Under the pieces are notes generated by a model that searched no databases, was not told where the DNA came from, and worked only from the letters and a program-made list of their open reading frames with translations. A stretch of DNA of 64,000 bases from Steinernema hermaphroditum (taxonomy: Eukaryota; Nematoda; Chromadorea; Rhabditida; Steinernematidae): positions 12,672,769 to 12,736,768 of the forward strand of contig CM059624.1 in the NCBI GenBank assembly GCA_030435675.1, given 5' to 3'. This document shows, piece after piece, positions 1 through 11,904 of the stretch. How positions within the stretch are numbered: position 1 is the stretch's first letter; the number at the start of each line of letters is the position of its first letter. The position numbers and the translations under genes were made by a program.

Positions 1-1599
1 CCGAAGAAAAAATGAGTTAACATGTCTAAAACAAATTAGCGTTCGAATCACCACTTCAAAGCTGCAACTATCACTCATAATCACACTCCATGCCACAAAT
101 GTGCACTTCAGCAAAAATCCAATTTGCACCGATAAACTAAACGTCAACGTCTCCCACTTCCACACGGAACAAACATAGAGGAAGTGTGGTTGGTCCAGTT
201 GTTTCAAATGCCCTTTAACAGGAAAACCGAATTAGCCATTTACCGTATTACTGAACGCATAACGAGAAGGAACAATAAACAAAAGTTTAGCTGCTTGTGC
301 GTCCTAGCTGTCCCCAACAGGCGACAGCGGAAGAGTCCGTAAAACTGACCTTTTCTCTAAATTAGACTCTCCGAAATCAACGAACGGATGAAGTCCATAG
401 AGAACTCTGTCAAAACAAATTCAGACCGCTTCATTGTTTACTCAAGTCCGAAAAATGTACTGTGGATAACATCGCCTGAGGCGATCTCTGATAGACGTAG
501 GCTAGACGAGGGCCAGGCTAATGAGAAAGGGACCAAAAAGGAAGAGACTTTACTGTGTTTCTTTGAAGCAGAGATGGAAGAAATAAAAGGAAAGTGAACC
601 TGAAGTGGATCTATGCCTTACTAATGACAAGAGCACATGGAATATTAGAGCTACTTCCTGGGAGCGTTTCACCCCGGCTCCCAGAAGGCCTGGAACACCA
701 AAGAGCCGTTCCAACCTCTCAACAAGAAGAGCGTCACCACCACCCGTTCTCCCAAGCCGAAGCTCAACATCGAAGTATGCGTCGCCAGATCCCGTGATAG
801 TTTCCCTACACTACTTCGGCCACTCCGCTCCAATGACTACACCTCTACGACAATCAGCTCTTCGCTCTTTTTAAGTGCCAAAATTCAGAATTCGGACAGA
901 ATATTACGATAGCCAGCGGAATAAGCATAGGATAAGGCATGGGCGGGTGAGCATGAACGCGTCTTTGAATAGTATGTACATCTAGACGCTCTAGAATCGC
1001 CGTCGAGACACCTGGAAGGTACACTGGACCCATTTCACCAAAACGTCATGTGAAGAGTAGATTATGTGCAACTCGCCTCAACGACAGGAACGGTTTCTAG
1101 AGGATATAAAATGAGCGTTTGAGAACGGAGTGTAATGAAATATTCACCCATAGATCAAGCAAAACATGTTACAATACAGACCGAACAAAAGAACTACGCT
1201 AAAATGTGTGGTTTCTGGTTTCTAGGCCCTGTTTTGTCCGCACTCAGGCCACCGTCCCTAATAAACTCGCACTTTCAAACCTTGTTTTCCATTGTGTCGA
1301 ATATTTCATTTGACCGCTCGTGGGCCAATGCTCTTCACTTCCGTTGTTTACAGCATACGTTTGGATTTACATATGGAAGCATTTCAAAAGTGTTTGGTTA
1401 TGGCAGACCGAAGCTTAAGGCTTAAGTCCCGACTAGCGAAAATCCAGGAGACGCATATGGCTGATATTGAAGGTTAAACTAGTTATAACAAAATAAAGAG
1501 AACAGGCACTGATATCCATCTTTCTGACCAAATGGCGATTATCAAGCTAACCGTCAAAAACACAAAGCAATGATCCCATGATTTAATCCGGACGAAGCG
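1..1599. other. gene-poor sequence with one degenerate repeat
   Basis: I see no convincing gene here. The open frames between about 388 and 1477 overlap one another on the same strand, lack splice context and resemble no family I know. About 640-800 is a degenerate inverted copy of the dispersed repeat seen best at 55.7-56.2 kb: the string ctcccagaaggcctggaaca is shared. The rest is featureless AT-rich sequence. Confidence 0.5.
640..800 (-). repeat. degenerate copy of the ~0.5-kb dispersed repeat (family A)
   Basis: The block contains the family core (ctcccagaaggcctggaaca) followed about 80 bases later by a second segment, cgaagtatgcgtcgccaga. Both occur in the same order on the reverse complement of 55.9-56.07 kb. 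The open frames at 594-874 run through this repeat and are probably not genes. Confidence 0.6.
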
Positions 1600-1679
1600 T
1601 TCTGCAATGCTGCAAGTCTCCAGCCAGACGTCTAAAATGCACCTTGAAGAGGTCTATCATTGAGATATGTTACCTGTTA

Positions 1680-2753
1680 AGGCCCGGTCATAGTTGTGGA
1701 AACAGTTTCCGGAAACAGTTTCCGCCATTGTAAAAACTGTTTCCGGAAACAGTTTCCCGCAAACTGTTTCCAGAAACAGTTTCCCGCAAACTGTTTCCAG
1801 AGCCGGTCATAGTCCAAAAAACTGTTTCCGGAAACAGTTTGGCGAAACTGTTTCCGGAAACGGTTTCCGGGGCGGAAACTGTTTTCAAGCATGTTTGAAA
1901 ACAGTTTTCTGTTTCCGGAAACAGTTTTGAATTCGCGGTGGGACCTGTTGTGCAGATTTGGTTTCTGAATTACTCTGAGTGGTTTCACGTTGTTTTTCGA
2001 TGATTTCTGATTGTTCCGGGCGGCGATTTTGAATTGTTGATGATTTTGCTGTTCATTTCAGTGTTCCCAATGACAGACAGAGAGTTTACTCCGCCCGATG
2101 AGAGATTGTCTCCTGATTTGGAAGTCGTGTCTGCACAGCGTAAGGACTTGACCGATGACGACTTGAAGATTCGTCTCATCCCGTGTCAAACGACAGCAGA
2201 ATGGCTGCAAATAGCTCACGACTTTGAAAGAAAATGGCACTTTCCACAATGCATCGGAGGCGTCGACGGAAAACATTTCGCCATAAATGTAAGGAAGATA
2301 TGATGATGGTCTAGTTGCTTGTGTTATAGGCACCGACAGGCGAAGGGTCCGTATATTACAACCACAAATTCTTCCACTCGATCATTGGACTAGCATGGGT
2401 GGACGCCAACTATAAGCTGATCTTCTTCGATGTCGGAAGCCCTGGCCGATGCTCCGACGCCGGTGTCTACAACTCGAGCCCAGTTGCTGCTAAGGTTCGC
2501 TCAGGCCAGGCTGTCACAAGAGGCCAGCGAGATTCGTAATAAGTTTGCTGACTACTTTTTTAGTCCGGAAGGACGAGTAACGTTCAGAAATTACGAATAA
2601 AAGTACCGTTTCTAGTGATTTCCGCCTCCTACACCACGACTTCACGAAACTGTTTCCGCAAACCTGGAAACCGTTTCCGCGCCCCGGAAACAGTTTTCAA
2701 GCAAAATCCGGAAACTGTTTCCGGAAACCGTTTCCGGAACTATGACCGGGCCT
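1680..2753 (+). mobile_element. PIF/Harbinger-type DNA transposon, internally deleted
   Basis: The element begins AGGCCCGGTCATAG and ends CTATGACCGGGCCT, perfect terminal inverted repeats of 14 bases. It is flanked on both sides by TTA (1677-1679 and 2754-2756), the usual 3-bp target site duplication of PIF/Harbinger elements. Both subterminal regions (about 1697-1925 and 2645-2740) are packed with the palindromic unit GTTTCCGGAAAC and variants. The interior carries a two-exon fragment of a HARBI1-like transposase. At 1074 bp it is much shorter than autonomous relatives and has no Myb/MADF partner gene, so it is probably non-autonomous. The boundaries are supported by an insertion-free paralogous site near 48.63 kb. 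Confidence 0.92.
2034..2539 (+). pseudogene. HARBI1-like transposase fragment (DDE superfamily)
   Basis: Two blocks (2034-2288 and 2330-2539) are joined by a 41-bp GT-AG intron in phase 0, giving about 154 residues. The first carries FPQCIGGVDGKHFAIN, matching the first catalytic Asp region (GxxDGKH) of HARBI1-type nucleases. The second carries SVYYNHKFFHSIIGLAWVDA and then DVGSPGRCSDAGVYNSS, matching the second Asp region. The upstream helix-turn-helix part and the third acidic residue are missing because the frame ends at 2539. A possible acceptor at 2061 suggests that the coding part really starts at about 2062. It lies inside an inverted-repeat-bounded element and is most likely catalytically dead. 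Confidence 0.85.
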
Positions 2754-3320
2754 TTACTAACTAAAGAGATGAGTTAATAACATTCGATACCGGATTTGAG
2801 AGCAACTTTAAAGTAACACGAGAATTCTTTCATTTTCTCTGATTTGCATGCTGTACTATGCGGAAACTAAAGACACAAGGTTGTTTTCCAAAACATTCCA
2901 GTTTTTGGTATCTTATATGTCTCGTTTCTTTCGATGCTATAATGAAAGTGTTGTTTTAAGAAAAACGTGTTGTTTTAAGAAAAACACTGTTGTTTTGAAC
3001 GTGCACGATCAAGACTTAAAATATAGCGGCGCTAAAATGGATTATTTAAACTAGGACACTGATCAAAAATTTGTACCTTAAATACTATACGTGCGACATT
3101 CTTGCGAATTTATGTAATTTTGCGTCTGCGTCTTGACCAATCGTAATGTGTATTGTCAAAAAGACGCATGGTAGTCACCAAAAATTTCCAGTTTTGTGCC
3201 CGATAGTCGTATAATCTGAGACGGTTGAATCTACAGTGACATGTCCAAAAAAATTACGTTCACCTCTCCTGTGTGCCGAATGGATCTTTCATTTGTGTCG
3301 ATGGCTATCTATGAACATTC

Positions 3321-3390
3321 CAAAAGGCTCCCAGAAGGCCTGGAACCCCAGGGAGACGTAGTTCCAACGCCTTGCCAACCATCGACACAA
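3321..3390 (-). repeat. family A repeat fragment
   Basis: This short stretch has the family A core (ggctcccagaaggcctggaa) followed by gacgtagttccaacgccttgcc, in the same orientation as the copy near 660. Confidence 0.6.
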
Positions 3391-5340
3391 ATGAAAAGTT
3401 ATACGCACCGATAGCTACCTTAAAGTAACCAGAACACCCTAAGAGCAATCTGTCAAGCGGCCTTACTTTGAGAAAATTCACCAGAACCCCCATAGAACCG
3501 AACGAAAAACTGAAAACGTCAAGTAGGACTTGAACACAAAGTCCACAAATATCATGTTTACAGAAAAATGCCACTTGTTGATGCGCAGCACTACCAGCGA
3601 AAAGTACACTAGTACACTGCCAAACGCATTGACACATGCAAAAGGAGACACCGGAAGCAGACGAATAAAAAGCGTATCGGAAAAAGAAAGAGAAGAAGGG
3701 TTTGCAAGTTTGCTTTAATTGAGTAACGAATCGGACGAATTGATTAACGGGAAGTGGATGCAGACAGAGTGGCGATGTAAACAGAGAAAAAGGGTGCGTG
3801 GGAATCGAAGTCTAAGCAAACAGATGAGTTTTATAGATTGCTCAATGAGTGTTTATGAGGGTGAGATATTCGAGATAATGTTTTCGAAAAGATGGTCACG
3901 TTGCTAAGGACATATTTAATATTTGTGATAATGAAGTAGAGCATGCGTATGATGTTCTTGCAAATGACGAGACACACGTCAAGTACTCTTTATGTTTTGA
4001 TCCTCGGAGAGTCAAATCAAAAGAAAGTCAAATGACAGCCCTGAGTCCGGATTTTAAAAATATAACACTCATTTTTTCCATGCTCGGCGCAAAAATAAAC
4101 AATTCTCAAAAGCGTCGAAATAAACAATTTTTGTTGAAACTTAATGCTGCAAAAATATGACGCAAGGCGAAAGGAGATGGCCAACAAAAATAAAATCTCC
4201 GTCAATTGAAAATTCAGCGCCGATTTAGCAGAACGTCCGAAATAGCCGACATGTATTTCCATGGCGACTTCTTGATATGCACTTTTCGTTGGCACAATGC
4301 CCTCGACACAAATCACATAAATATTGGGCATTGAAAAAAGGGATGCGTCGCCAATAATTGTTTTCTGATATAATGTCAAAATCTGAATCGCTAATCAAAC
4401 CGAAAATAAAACCAAAAAGTTCTATGAGTTCTAGGATCGGCGGAAAAACCAAAAAATAAAACCAAAAATAATCGCTTAACACTTATATGATTCCCAGAGC
4501 ACCCTGTAGCACCCCGACATCTCGACGCCGGATTTGAACAGAATTCTACTCCGGCGCTATTTCTGACCACATGGTAATGATTTAGAGGCACTAATAGGAA
4601 ATAGCGGCCAAAAGTACTTCCGGCCAAAAATTGCGACGTATGTTATAAGTCGTTTCACTTCTTCTCACATCACTAATAATATAGAGCCTTAAATATCTGG
4701 CACATGAGACTTGTTTTTCCGCCGATCCTAGAACTCATGACTGTTTTTTGTGGCCTCTTTTTCTGGTCTTCTTCTAGTGGACAGTTTCGCTCTCCATGAA
4801 CAACCAACCGCTAGTTCATGCCTAGTATTTAAAACGAATATGTGACAAATAATTTACAGAGAATTTCCAAAAGAGCCATTCTACGTCATAAGCTAAGCTG
4901 TCAAGACTACAGGGTTCGCTTAAAATCAACAGACATGAGTCTAAGCCAGAGTCTAAGCCAAGAACAAATGCGCCAGTATCCAAAATACAAAAATGAATGT
5001 GAGGCTCGCTTCGTTCGCGCGCAGCCTTTAATATTTGTTTTCTGCACCTCAGCAACTTCAGCCGATATAGAATATAGGCGAGGCCGAGTTGTCCAGTTTA
5101 CAACTTTTAGCTGTTTTGGCCGCTATTTGTTAATTGCCCCGGTTTAGATCTCTTCCATTAACATCGGTAAAAGCTAAACGAGCTATTGAAAGTGAAAGAG
5201 AACTTGAAGCAAAGAATAGAGAGCTTCTTCAGTAGTAAATTTATAAGTATTTGGTCTTCATTCTCCCTCCTCTACTTCTTATCAATAACGGAAAAATCAA
5301 CAAAAGTGCTCGAACCGATAGAAAATAAAAAAAGGACAAT
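3391..5340. other. intergenic, no gene recognised
   Basis: The open frames here (3530-3907, 4017-4627, 4822-5374) are short, overlap on both strands and resemble nothing I recognise. The only structured element is the inverted-repeat MITE at 4424-4738. Confidence 0.5.
4424..4738. mobile_element. MITE with perfect 26-bp terminal inverted repeats
   Basis: Positions 4424-4449 (ATGAGTTCTAGGATCGGCGG followed by AAAAAC) are the exact reverse complement of 4713-4738. The 315-bp element encodes nothing convincing. No clear target site duplication flanks it, so the transposon superfamily is not assigned. Confidence 0.75.
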
Positions 5341-5607
5341 ATGTGCGGTGTGTCGCTGCAAAACGAAGACGTAATTACATTTACTGAGACGCCGATTTTC
5401 GTACCCGATACCCCCGGGCGCCGTCTGGGTTTTGGGGAAGAGCGTCTTTCAAATGGACAGGAAAAAATCCAAATTACTGCTGGTGGCGAGTTCATCGTTG
5501 ACCTATTGCACACCAACTGGAACGTGAAAAGTCACCATTTGAGGAAGGACGCTTTTCTAGTAAATAAGAAGGAAATCTCGTCGTGGAAGAGATCGCGACG
5601 AGGATAG
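5341..5607 (+). CDS. open reading frame of 88 codons, unrecognised
   Basis: An ATG-started frame encodes 88 residues of mixed composition beginning MCGVSLQNEDVITFTETPIF. It is richer in GC than its surroundings and is preceded by an AT-rich stretch. I see no signal peptide, membrane segment or known motif, and the C-terminus is basic. It could be an exon of a longer gene or a chance frame. A shadow frame on the other strand (5241-5516) is equally long. Confidence 0.2.
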   Translation: MCGVSLQNEDVITFTETPIFVPDTPGRRLGFGEERLSNGQEKIQITAGGEFIVDLLHTNWNVKSHHLRKDAFLVNKKEISSWKRSRRG

Positions 5608-5734
5608 TAAACACACGGGGATTCATTTGCAAATTGGATTTCGTGCACTTCGGTGATGGTCGCTTTTCAGAGAGTTATGGAGAAAATATCAACTTTTTGG
5701 TGAGAATGTAAAAAATTTAAAAATGGGAACCGGT

Positions 5735-6990
5735 TGATCTTCGGAGTCGGGTGATCTTCGACATGCTCCAAAAGGTCCGCAAGATCAGCGAATTTTACTA
5801 GTTTAGTGCTTTGAAGGACAAAAAAACGAGGAGCACCAAAGTGTCGATGTAGAAAAGGCTGAAAAATTCTCGCTCTTCTGCGCTCTTATAAGTCCCACGC
5901 ATGCGGCTATCCAAATTGCTGTGAATGCTCGCTGGGACAACGCAGAGAAAACAAGGACGCAGCCTCGTACCGCGACAGCCGTGGGGTGCCAGGACATTTG
6001 CGTCCCGGACTTTTGCGGACTCCGGACTCCGGACTTCAAGGATGCGAATGCAAAAAGCTTTTAATAAACCGCAGTTACAAATAAAGTCGTTGATTTTATG
6101 GAATAAATTGATTCGCCAGTTTGTGCCTCAAAAATTGCCAGAAATAAGCGCAAAATAGTGGCATTGCTACGGCGCTTTATAAGATATTCACTTGTAAGAA
6201 CATTGTAATACACTACACTAATACACTTTCAACATCGTTCGTATTTCACGTTATACTTAAAATACTTCACGAAAAAGATTAAGGAGCCAACTATTAGTAA
6301 ATTCTACCACAATCATGACAATACTGTGTTTACTTCGCTATCTGACGCAGAGAATGTACAGACTCCCATTCCGACGACGGCGGAGACTGATAACATAAGA
6401 ATAGAGGGTCTTCAAGGCGGGACCCGACATTTCCGTCGCAGGACCTCTTCGAGCCAACAAAAATGATCTCTTCGAACCCACAAACTGGACCGGGTCAACA
6501 AAACATCTGATGTCCGTGGAAATTTCAGACAATAGAGGCGTGGTCCAACCTTTCCGTGATGGGGCCTGGACTTGGGTTCTCGACGCGATTACTATCGCCG
6601 ATCGCTTGGAGTCTCCGGATGATCTTCGATATGCTCCAAAAGAATTCATAAGATCAAGTCTGCGAATTTTTGCGAGTTCAATGTTATGGATCTATGAATG
6701 TTATGGATGTTATGGACTTAAGGCATCCTTTTTTCAAAAATTCAGTTGCATCCTAACAGTGGTCAGATGGAAATGGTGTGAACTCAGCTCCAAAATAATA
6801 TTCAAGTACAAGACACGGCACATTGTATCGCATTGTTGTCAAAAATATAAAAGAGGACAAAAAAGAGGAGGACCCTTATGTTTATAAACGGCATAATGCA
6901 AAAATCTTTTAATAAACAGCGGTTAGAGATTGTGCCATTGATTTCATGGAACAAATTCGTTCGTCGTTCACGACTTTCACGACTTTATTT
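5735..6990 (+). repeat. imperfect direct duplication (two ~0.4-kb units)
   Basis: The segment near 5745-5795 (gatcttcgacatgctccaaa) recurs near 6617-6670 with small changes. The segment near 6050-6125 (ttttaataaaccgcagttac) recurs near 6907-6985 in the same order. The offset is about 0.87 kb. The intervening frames (5925-6158, 6338-6887) show no recognisable protein. Confidence 0.6.
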
Positions 6991-7310
6991 AGTGAATCAA
7001 AGGCTTACGCCTTGCGCGACACCGAAAATAGACAAACAGAGGATGTCTGGCATACGACTTCATCCCTGGCGTGGCGTAGACGTCGAACCGGTCGTAGACG
7101 GCGCACTTCACGGGGCATCTGGGAATCGGCAAATCTTCAGCTGCGGCAGCGGAATATCGTTTGCGGCACAGCGCGTCCTTCTGAGCTTACATTTGATGGT
7201 CCGTGGTCCGGGAGTTGCGTCTTCGCTGGTCCTCAGAGCGTCGGCGACCTTCGGGATGACATCTCACGCAGCGTTGGGCGTCGGATTCCTTCGCCGTTCA
7301 CAAATCTTAA
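6975..7310 (+). mobile_element. dispersed repeat, family B copy 1
   Basis: The sequence from actttatttagtgaatcaaa through about 7310 is the reverse complement, with substitutions, of 44.59-44.95 kb. Its GC content is well above that of its surroundings. Open frames of 122-184 codons cross it but are shared only as decayed repeat sequence and contain no known domain. A related end occurs at 55.56-55.65 kb. The repeat contains the small palindrome AAGGCTTACGCCTT near its end. Confidence 0.7.
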
Positions 7311-10300
7311 ATGAAACCGCCTGTTTTATCACAAGACGCGATATAATGAGAGGAACAATGTTCTTGGACTTTGTTGTGAAGGAAGGAAGTCGAGTTCGAA
7401 CAAATTTGCACAACATCAAAAATAATTCTTAGCTAGTCAATCCATTATTCAGTTTGCCCCAATTGATCGCATGACCGAACTGACCTTCGCCCCAGATTGC
7501 GCTTTTGGAGTGAATAATAAACAACGTTCGGTTTCCGACAAGAGCGAAAACAAAGTTTGTCGATGTGTTTGTTTAGTTGGGGCACAGGAATTCATTGAAA
7601 GTACAGACGACGCACCAACAACGCAATCTTTTGATTGGTTTAGATGACGTTCGATAGAACAAAGCGCCTAAAAAGGGGCAAGAAGACGATTAATAGAAAA
7701 ACGGTGGAATTGAAAGACCCAGAAGCCAACAAGATGTCCGATGAACCATGAATTTAACCGTCTGAGAAGTCACCCTGAAGGTCGCCAACCCACTACCGGC
7801 GAAGACGCAACTTCCGGATAGGAACCCAAAGTCGTAAAGAGGTGTGGAAATACTATAGGAAATAACACAAGGTAAAAGCAACGAAACGAAAGGGGTAACG
7901 TGAGAACACACAGAATACTCAAAGGGTCAGGTAGTCCGTTCAAAAATGTACATAAAATAGAGCGCGTCGTATATTTACTAATGAAAAGATTGAGATTGAA
8001 AAGGCATCACTACGGAGACACTACGGAAACACTTGAATGTTGATAAAAGATCCCGATGCTGCTTTGAATAAAAAATTCTAAGTAGATTTATCATTTGACC
8101 TTTCTGATCACTGACAACATAAACATAATAACCGCTTTACGTTTATTTACTGAATCTTTTGGGAATATGAAGTCAATGAGTTGTTTCGGACCAAGAGTGT
8201 ACCCATCAATTATCACAGAAAATATCCGTTAAAGCATGTACTTGTCAGTAGCAAACGCAGCAATGCGAAAAGGTCGTAATTTTTCAAATCAGAGCGTAAA
8301 CGCATGGAATGATACGATAAAATGGCTCAAACAAATGCAAATTCACTGTTGCTGAGTTTAGCAGCACACCAGCTGTGATTTTAGAATACAAAATAGTCCA
8401 TTTTTCTAATTAAAAACGGAGAAGATTATAGAAGCATCCAAGCGATTAAGGATAAACCGATGTGGGATGAAAATCCAGTTGCAAATTAGATTCCGAGTAG
8501 GCTACTGGTACCTTGCCTTGTGGGCCTTCAGCACTAAAAAGGCGCGAAATCTACCGCCACACTGCTCATCCGAACTGCCCAAAACGGGCTAAAATCTCGT
8601 CTCGTACTCACATGTCTCTGCAACCTGATAGGAGGGGGAGCACTGTGCTGTGACACGTGAGTTTACGTGCTTTAAACAACATTGAGAATCTGAGTCCGGA
8701 TTGCGGCAAAAAAAAACAAGAGCAGAAACATTGGAACATTACAATTGCCGGCAAAAATATCACATAAATTTGGCTTCAAAATACAATAACTTCCATGTAG
8801 ATCAAAAATGAAACCACACCAACAGCCCCAAAAATATGCGCCGACACAAAAACTATGTGATGGCTGGCGCCTCTGCAAAATGAGGACATAATTAGCTTCA
8901 TAGATTTGTACTTTGTGCGCAGCTCTTTCGCTCGCTTTGCGGAAAACGCTTCCTCTTCTAGCGAAAACCGAATAAATTACTAGACAATTATGGATGGAAT
9001 GCCTTCCGCTTGAGTATAGCATAGGCTCTAGTACATAAGGGTATGAGAGGATTTCACATTTTACTGCTGATTTGGCTTCTTAGTTAAAGTCAGTTTGTTG
9101 TTTTTTGGCTGAAGTCGTATGCGGAATGTAATGGGAGGTTTAAAAAATAACTCTTCTGATTGGGTATGAAACCATTATAATTCGACCAAGCCCCAGAATG
9201 TTGGTCTTGTGTTTAAAAATTAGCTGTATTAATGGTAGGTCTCGCGGCCTATGACCGCCTTCACAGTCCAGAATTGAAAATTCAAAGAAAATTCAGTCTT
9301 ATTTTATATCCAATAAGGTTGGATGACTCTTGACATAATATCTGTTCACAACATCCGAATGAAAGTGAGAAATTCTTCATCAGTTCGCGGATGCTTGCCC
9401 TATTCAAAGCCTTATCTCATCTCCGATCCATGCCTCGTTCTTTCTCCGGTTAATACCTTATCCTATGCCCGGTCTATATCATAACCTATGGCCGACCCAT
9501 GGCTCATCCCATCACGCGATTCAGTTAAAGTCCGTTTGTTATTTTCTGGCTGAAGCCGTATGCGGAATGTATTGGGAGGTTTCAAAAATAACTCTTCTGA
9601 TCGGGTATGAAACCATTATAATTAGACCAAGCGCCTTCTATCCAAAAATCAGCTGTATTCAGATAATGCCATCAAATGCAAGGCATGTGAAATAAAGATT
9701 ACCAATAGAGACACGTTATATTAAAGGCCGTACGATTAAGAAACAAAAGAATAAGGACAAAAATGATTTACTTGGGAAAGGCACGTGCGCAAAAATCAAC
9801 ATTGCAACGATTACAGAATAAATTCCAAAGATGCTTCCGATTTCCCTAAATCAAGATGTTGTACTAAAGTGTCTAAACAGTGAACCTAAAAATAACTCTT
9901 TAGATCAAATATGAAACAATTATTAATCAACGAAGCCCCAGCATTCGAACAAGTACAGTCTTCTACTCAAAAATTAACTGTATTCAGATAATACCATAAA
10001 ATAGAAGACATGAAATGAATATCAGCAACAAAGACACGCTCTTTTCAAGGTCGTACTTGCAAAAGGAACAGATGCGCAAAAATGAACAGAACAGCAACGG
10101 CTTTCGTGCAATTGATGCCTAGCGATCGCGAAAGATCGTTAGTAACAGGTAAATACAATGTGAGAGGCGGTCGGCTTAAGTTTGAGACAAAACAGCATCA
10201 ATTTTGCCATCACTCAGATGTAGGATCTCCTCTCCATATCACACTTAAGCGATAATTTTGATAGGGTCAGCAACTTAGCGCACACAGATTCCATAAGTTC

Positions 10301-11254
10301 ATAAGTTCTGATTCATGCGGACGAGAAAATGGCCAACTCGAGAAATATACTAATCAAGACCAAAAATTCCATGAAAACACTAAAGATACTAGAAGAAAGA
10401 AAAGCATTTGCGATCTTCCTTCGTTTAAGGACAGCTTGCAAAATTCTGAGTCGTCTCTGTTTTGGTCAAGTTTGTGTAAAAGAATCTATGCAAGCATCTC
10501 ACTCCATAACTAGGTCCACATCAGGTCCACAATCAGATAGTCCAACTGTTGGATATGGCTAGATCGAGAGAGTCACATCGCAAATTTACAAAAATCCGGA
10601 ATGCTTAGCATCGGATTCTCGCCTTCCCTTGTAATATCTGAAAATCGACAACAGAAAAATAAGGACAACTCTGTCTGGTCGCAAAAATACTCGCTCATCG
10701 CTGTTTTTAGTTTTGGAACAAGTTTATGTAAAACATTCGTCTCGTTAGGCATCAGACAGTCGAACTTTCCTAGTGAATGCTGTTGGAGATGACCAAATCG
10801 ATAAACATGTACATTATCGCAAAGATCCGGAAAATTGCAGAAGGGAACAACGTCTTGTACGGAAAGGAATAATTCTGGTGGTTATTCACTGAAGAAGGGG
10901 CTCGTTCATTTAATTGCGCACGGGCATAGCCCAGGGCGAATCGTAGGCGAGAGATGTAATTAAGTCAGGCAGCGTTCCACAAAACGCAAAATTGGATTAT
11001 TTTGTGGAGTGTTCACTAAATATGGAAAAATGAGACATGCAGGAGTTCACTGGGCTTATAAAAGAGGAACTGTGTTTTGACTCAGTGGGCATGTTTTACT
11101 CGACTAAAAATGGGAATTTCACTATTTTGACAAAGCTGTAAAGACGAATGAAGAACAGTGAATATGGACCTGCGAATTTATAAATCAAAGGCCTCACCAA
11201 GAGGACAGAGCGCTGTGTGGACAAAAATGGAACCACATCAATATGAAAGATGAA
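7311..11254. other. intergenic, with several local tandem duplications
   Basis: No gene is recognised. About 7722-7830 is another fragment of family B (caagatgtccgatg and gaaggtcgccaacc match 44.6 kb, same strand). Three related blocks occur at about 9070-9230, 9519-9720 and 9890-10020 (shared string aaaataactcttctgat). Two diverged blocks lie at about 10430-10600 and 10690-10840. The open frames are short. Confidence 0.5.
9070..10030 (+). repeat. three diverged direct repeats of 130-200 bp
   Basis: The units share gcggaatgtaatgggaggtt-like sequence (units 1 and 2), aaaataactcttctgat, a run close to tatgaaaccattataatt and tcagctgtattcagataat. They are spaced roughly 370-450 bp apart, and the third is the most diverged. 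I infer sequential local duplication. Confidence 0.65.
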
Positions 11255-11900
11255 GTGCAAAAATACTGAACAAAAAGACTTGTAGAGAACGTCAGCTCGC
11301 AGTGTCACCTTTCGTCACCGTTGTGACTTCCCCCGGGTTCCCGTTGGTTTGTTGTTTTTTTCCAAAAATATCTTCTATGTTCGAGTACCCGAAGCCGCAT
11401 TTCAGCATCTCCTGTTAAATGTGCACAAAAAGGAATCTATCGAACCTGCGTCGTATGCAATACTCACTCAAAAGAAACCAATATATGAATTTGCATATGT
11501 TACGGAAGCAGAGACATAGGGAGATTGTGAGGTATGGTTTTATTGAGTCACAAGAAGATCCAGGATATGATGGATGAATATGCAAAAATACTGAACAAAA
11601 AGGCTTATAGAGAACGTCCACTCGCAGAGTTAGACTTCGTCACCGTCATGGTAAGAGTTGTGACCTCCTCCGGGTTGTTCCCGTGGACAGCAAAGTTACA
11701 TGGTTAATTTGACAAAAATCTCTCCTTAATTCAAGTACCCGTATTTGAACATCTCCCGTTTAATGTGCCCAAAACGGATTCTATTGAACCTCATCATATG
11801 CAATAGTTAGTCAAAAGTAAAGCGATATATGGCATTTGTATATTTCCAGCAGAAGTACAGGGAGAGTGTGAGGCATGGTTTTATTGAATCACAAGAAGAT
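11255..11900 (-). repeat. tandem duplication of the SKP1-like gene's 3' flank
   Basis: Two units of about 330 bp (about 11255-11560 and 11585-11895) share caaaaatactgaacaaaaa, cgtcaccg, a run like attctattgaacctcatcat and the closing tatggttttattgagtcaca. Each includes TTTATT, an AATAAA signal on the minus strand. The unit nearer the gene lies directly at the 3' end of the SKP1-like gene, so its 3' UTR and poly(A) region appear to have been duplicated downstream. Confidence 0.7.
11880..11885 (-). terminator. poly(A) signal AATAAA of the SKP1-like gene
   Basis: TTTATT on the plus strand reads AATAAA on the minus strand, about 20 bases past the stop codon at 11905. Confidence 0.6.
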
Positions 11901-11904
11901 GGAG

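Larger units (their letters stand above)
1600..3215 (+). repeat. segmental duplicate of 48.48-49.02 kb, interrupted by a Harbinger element
   Basis: The sequence around 1620-1665 (tctaaaatgcaccttgaaga) and 2790-3215 (for example ggcgctaaaatggattattt at about 3030) recurs at 48.57-49.02 kb in the same order. In the 48-kb copy the two halves are adjacent, so the 1.07 kb between them here is a later insertion. Confidence 0.75.

Noticed and set aside
36..60. GTTCGAATC, a possible tRNA B box
   Set aside because: No A box, anticodon arm or acceptor stem can be folded around it.
1677..1988. Long open frames (66-103 codons) rich in repeated GN and FRKQF-like units on both strands
   Set aside because: They are translations of the GTTTCCGGAAAC palindromic array at the transposon end, open in several frames at once.
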